DNA of 64,000 nt. It comes from Alteripontixanthobacter muriae (GTDB lineage: Bacteria; Pseudomonadota; Alphaproteobacteria; Sphingomonadales; Sphingomonadaceae). The stretch lies in the NCBI RefSeq assembly GCF_013336795.1, contig NZ_JAAFZT010000015.1, positions 62,001-126,000 on the forward strand. Reading direction: 5' to 3'. Shown in pieces: positions 61,248-64,000 of this stretch. How positions within the stretch are numbered: the stretch's first letter is position 1; each line of letters begins with the position of its first letter. The position numbers and the translations under genes are program-made. The notes below the pieces were generated by a model. That model was not told where the DNA came from and made no database searches. It worked only from the letters and a program-made list of their open reading frames with translations.

Positions 61248-62149
61248 CAGGCATTCCCGACCACGAAGCATGCTGCGGCCATCAGCGCGCCGGCAAAGCG
61301 ATTCGACCGGAATCGCTGAAGCGGATTGTGCGGATCCCCGGCATCGAGTGTGACCACCTGCCACGCGAGGTGAAGCGCGACCGGCAGGAGAGCCAGGATG
61401 GCAAAGAAATCCTGCCGCAAAAGCCAGAAGCCAAGCGCCCATAGCCCGGCGGCGCCAGCGTAAAACAGCGCGACTCCCGTTCTGACCTTGCGCCCCAGTC
61501 GCAAGGCGCTGGACCGGATGCCGACCAGCGCGTCGTCTTCCCGGTCCTGCAATGCATAGATGGTGTCATAGCCGATTACCCAAAGCACCGCGCCGGCATA
61601 GATCGGCAGCACGATATCCAACCTCATGTCGAGCAGTGCCATCCAGCCGACGAGCATCCCCCAGGTAAAGACCAGCCCAAGCCAGGCCTGCGGCCACCAG
61701 GTAATGCGCTTCATGAAGGGATAGGCCGCGACCAGCACCAGACTGCCAAGGGCAACCAGCTGCGCCTCCCAGCGTAGTTGCAGCAGAACGACAAGGCCGA
61801 TCAGGCACAGCACCAGCAGCCAGGACCAGGCCGCGCGCTTGCCGACGCGTCCACTCGCAATCGGGCGGCTGGCGGTGCGGGCGACCTGCGCGTCCAGTTT
61901 TGCATCGACGATATCGTTATAGACGCAACCCGCACCCCGCATGGTGATCGCCCCCAGCAGCAACCATGCCAGCAGTTCCAGTTGCAACCCCGCGCCTGTC
62001 AGCCAGACCCCCCACGCGCAGGGCCAGAACAGCAGCCACCAGCCAATCGGGCGATCAAACCGCGCAAGCATGGCGAGATCGCGCAGTGGCTGGGGCAGGC
62101 GCGCCACCAGGCCGCGATGTTCGCTGTCGGGAACGACCTGATCGGTCAT
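61247..62149 (-). CDS. ubiA: 4-hydroxybenzoate octaprenyltransferase UbiA
   Basis: The 300-residue polytopic membrane protein has RFDRPIGWWLLFWPCAWGVWL, the first Asp-rich motif GCVYNDIVDAKLDAQVARTASRPIASGRV, and the second as YALQDREDDALVGIRSSALRLG. These bind Mg-polyprenyl diphosphate. It attaches the prenyl tail to 4-hydroxybenzoate in ubiquinone synthesis. ATG at 62149 gives a normal N-terminus. It is divergent from rsmE by 62 bases and upstream of the SRAP gene. Confidence 0.95.
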   Translation of the reverse strand: MTDQVVPDSEHRGLVARLPQPLRDLAMLARFDRPIGWWLLFWPCAWGVWLTGAGLQLELLAWLLLGAITMRGAGCVYNDIVDAKLDAQVARTASRPIASGRVGKRAAWSWLLVLCLIGLVVLLQLRWEAQLVALGSLVLVAAYPFMKRITWWPQAWLGLVFTWGMLVGWMALLDMRLDIVLPIYAGAVLWVIGYDTIYALQDREDDALVGIRSSALRLGRKVRTGVALFYAGAAGLWALGFWLLRQDFFAILALLPVALHLAWQVVTLDAGDPHNPLQRFRSNRFAGALMAAACFVVGNA

Positions 62150-62211
62150 GGGCAGGGTTCGTCTCGCTTCATACCTTGCGTCGTAACCGTCTGCGCGGGT
62201 ATCGCAAGACG

Positions 62212-62973
62212 ATGCCTGCCAAACCCGCCTGGCCCCCGCGAAGCGCGCCGCGCCTGTTCGTCTCATCTGCCCTGTCGCAAGGGGCCGAGATCGCATTGTC
62301 CGGCAATCAGGCGCACTATCTCTCCCGTGTCATGCGCGCGGCTGCCGGCGATGCTGTCATTCTGTGCGACGATGTAACCGGCGAATGGGCGAGCGCCGTA
62401 ATGGCGGCAACCAAGCGTGAGGTGGTTCTGCGATGCGAGCGCCTGCTGCGATCTCGTGAAGCCATGCCGGACTTTCGCCTCTATGCGGCACTGCTGAAGA
62501 AGCCTGCGTTCGATCTCGTGCTCGAGAAAGCGACGGAGATCGGTGTTGCGGAAATTCGCCCCATGCTCACCCGCCGCTGCGTTGCTGACCGTCTCAACCT
62601 GGATCGCGCGACGACGATCGTGACCGAAGCCGCCGAACAATGCGCGCGCACGGCCCTGCCCCGGATTGCCGAGCCTGTGACGCTCGACGCTATCCTGCGC
62701 GAATGGCCCGAAGACCGGCTGCTCTATTTCGCCGACGAACAGGGCGGAGAACCCGCTGCTGCCTGCTTCGCCGCTGGTGCCAGGGAAGGGCCGAAGCCCG
62801 CCGCCTTGCTGATCGGCCCTGAAGGCGGCTTCGACGATGCGGAACGCGCGGCAATCCGCGCCGTGCCGCAGGCGCGGGCCATAACCCTCGGCCCGCGTAT
62901 CCTGCGCGGCGAAACGGCCGCCATAGCGGCGATGGCCGTCTGGATGGCCGTGGCAGGCGACTGGAGCAATTAG
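62212..62973 (+). CDS. rsmE: 16S rRNA (uracil-1498-N3)-methyltransferase RsmE
   Basis: The 253-residue SPOUT enzyme has an N-terminal PUA-like domain (GNQAHYLSRVMRAAAGDAVILCDD) and the SPOUT knot with LLKKPAFDLVLEKATEIGVAEIRPM, EAAEQCARTALPRI, LLIGPEGGFDDAERAAI and LGPRILRGETAAIAAM. It methylates U1498 in the decoding centre. It is followed 39 bases later by the glutamate-cysteine ligase gene. Confidence 0.94.
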   Translation: MPAKPAWPPRSAPRLFVSSALSQGAEIALSGNQAHYLSRVMRAAAGDAVILCDDVTGEWASAVMAATKREVVLRCERLLRSREAMPDFRLYAALLKKPAFDLVLEKATEIGVAEIRPMLTRRCVADRLNLDRATTIVTEAAEQCARTALPRIAEPVTLDAILREWPEDRLLYFADEQGGEPAAACFAAGAREGPKPAALLIGPEGGFDDAERAAIRAVPQARAITLGPRILRGETAAIAAMAVWMAVAGDWSN

Positions 62974-63012
62974 CGCTTCCCTCGCACCCCCGGCACGATT
63001 AACGCCGCGCGC

Positions 63013-64000
63013 ATGAGCACGCGCGAAACCTCTACTGCCGACGATCCGGTCATCGAAACCAGGGACCAACTGGTCGCGCCGATGCAGAAGGGCGAGAAGG
63101 CGCCTGCCGACTGGCGCATCGGTACCGAGCATGAAAAACTTGTATTCAACCGCGCCGACCACCACTCGCCCAGCTATGACGAACCCGGCGGCATTCGCGA
63201 CATGCTGCTCTCGCTGCAGGAATTCGGCTGGCGACCGGTCGAGGAAGGCGGCAAGATCATTGCGCTGACAGGAGAGGACGGCGCGGTCAGCCTCGAACCG
63301 GCAGGTCAGCTCGAACTGTCGGGCGCGCCGCTGGAAAATCTGCATGAGACCTGCGCGGAAACGGGCCGGCATCTTGAACAGGTGAAGGCCATTGGCGAGC
63401 GCTGCGATCTCGGTTTTCTCGGCCTCGGCATGTGGCCCGACAAGACCCGCGCCGAACTGCCGATGATGCCCAAAGGCCGTTACGACATCATGAAACGGCA
63501 CATGCCGCGCGTGGGCACGCTCGGCCTCGACATGATGCTGCGAACCTGCACGATTCAGGTCAATCTGGATTATGCATCCGAAGCGGACATGGTGAAGAAG
63601 TTCCGCGTCGGCCTAGCCCTGCAACCGCTTGCCACGGCGCTGTTCGCCAATTCGCCTTTCACCGAAGGGCGCCCCAACGGCTATCTCTCCTATCGCAGTC
63701 ACATCTGGTCGGACACGGACCCGCACCGCACGGGCATGCTGCCTTTCGTGTTCGAGGACGGCTTCGGCTATGAACGCTGGGTCGATTACATGCTCGACGT
63801 GCCGATGTATTTCGTATTCCGCGACGGCAATTATATCGATGCGGCAGGCCATTCCTTCCGCGACTTCCTCGATGGAAAACTCGCCGTCCTGCCGGGTGAA
63901 AAGCCCCGCCAGAGCGACTGGTGGGACCACCTGTCCACCGCCTTCCCCGAAGTGCGCCTGAAAAGTTTTCTCGAAATGCGCGGGGCCGATGGTGGGCCTT
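63013..64000 (+). CDS. gshA: Glutamate-cysteine ligase, partial (plant/alphaproteobacterial type)
   Basis: The first 329 residues are present; the window ends before the stop. The protein has ADWRIGTEHEKLVFNRAD, GGKIIALTGEDGAVSLEPAGQLELSGAPLENLHET, LGLGMWPDKTRAELPMMPKGRYDIM and LQPLATALFANSPFTEGRPNGYLSYRSHIW, the signatures of the type found in plants and alphaproteobacteria. It makes gamma-glutamylcysteine for glutathione. ATG at 63013 gives the expected N-terminus. Confidence 0.93.
   Translation, partial: MSTRETSTADDPVIETRDQLVAPMQKGEKAPADWRIGTEHEKLVFNRADHHSPSYDEPGGIRDMLLSLQEFGWRPVEEGGKIIALTGEDGAVSLEPAGQLELSGAPLENLHETCAETGRHLEQVKAIGERCDLGFLGLGMWPDKTRAELPMMPKGRYDIMKRHMPRVGTLGLDMMLRTCTIQVNLDYASEADMVKKFRVGLALQPLATALFANSPFTEGRPNGYLSYRSHIWSDTDPHRTGMLPFVFEDGFGYERWVDYMLDVPMYFVFRDGNYIDAAGHSFRDFLDGKLAVLPGEKPRQSDWWDHLSTAFPEVRLKSFLEMRGADGGP

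Noticed and set aside
62263-63501. 412-codon minus-strand frame over rsmE and gshA
   Set aside because: Crosses two well-defined genes on the other strand; shadow only.

Overview
The window is a GC-rich chromosomal segment of an alphaproteobacterium. The gene set and protein style (class I lysyl-tRNA synthetase, DUF6456 protein, GluR0-type channel, RcnB-like protein, split type II secretion loci with GspC/N/L/M proteins of the short alphaproteobacterial kind) point to Sphingomonadales, most likely Erythrobacteraceae. That placement is inference from protein resemblance; no rRNA is present. No CRISPR array, insertion sequence, integrase or complete prophage is visible, and most of the window reads as core chromosome with a few accessory modules.

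Layout. 1-8.3 kb: end of chorismate mutase, a small secreted peptide, a PepSY/response regulator/sensor kinase cluster, a SIMPL protein, an ABC-F ATPase, a frameshifted DUF6456 gene divergent from an XRE regulator, and a glycosyltransferase. 8.3-16.3 kb: yajC-secD-secF, tRNA-Pro(GGG), acyl-CoA metabolism genes (dienoyl-CoA-reductase-like SDR, class III CoA-transferase, CitE-like lyase), a lone gene-transfer-agent-type holin, and a lipoprotein. 16.5-27.8 kb: aroQ-accB-accC, a glutamate-receptor-like potassium channel, an Lrp regulator, a degenerate histidine kinase, a polysaccharide deacetylase, two tRNAs, and ppk-ppx.

27.8-47.5 kb is the most distinctive part. A type II secretion system (T2SS) is spread over three transcription units: [periplasmic binding protein]-gspJ-gspK-gspO, gspL-M-E-F, and gspG-H-I-C-D, with gspN on the opposite strand and a second gspC divergent from gspG. 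Downstream of gspD, on the opposite strand, lies a tightly overlapped three-gene set: a GspE N-domain fused to a GspF-like membrane protein, a GspL/GspM-like protein and a GspC/PilP-like protein. It looks like a second inner-membrane platform without its own ATPase. Set between the T2SS units is a copper operon encoding what appears to be a bipartite multicopper oxidase plus a SCO copper chaperone, with only the first gene carrying a Tat signal.

47.5-64 kb: L,D-transpeptidase, M28 peptidase, EttA, a PNPOx-like flavoprotein, an RcnB-like Arg/Gln-rich protein, a decayed cytochrome b561 gene, a prolyl-4-hydroxylase-like dioxygenase, lysK, a DinG/Rad3-type helicase, a SixA phosphatase, ArsR, a SRAP/HMCES protein, ubiA, rsmE and the start of a glutamate-cysteine ligase.

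Two genes are broken: DUF6456 by one extra G in a G7 run, and cytochrome b561 by several lesions. Start codons are uncertain for several genes and are flagged where this matters.
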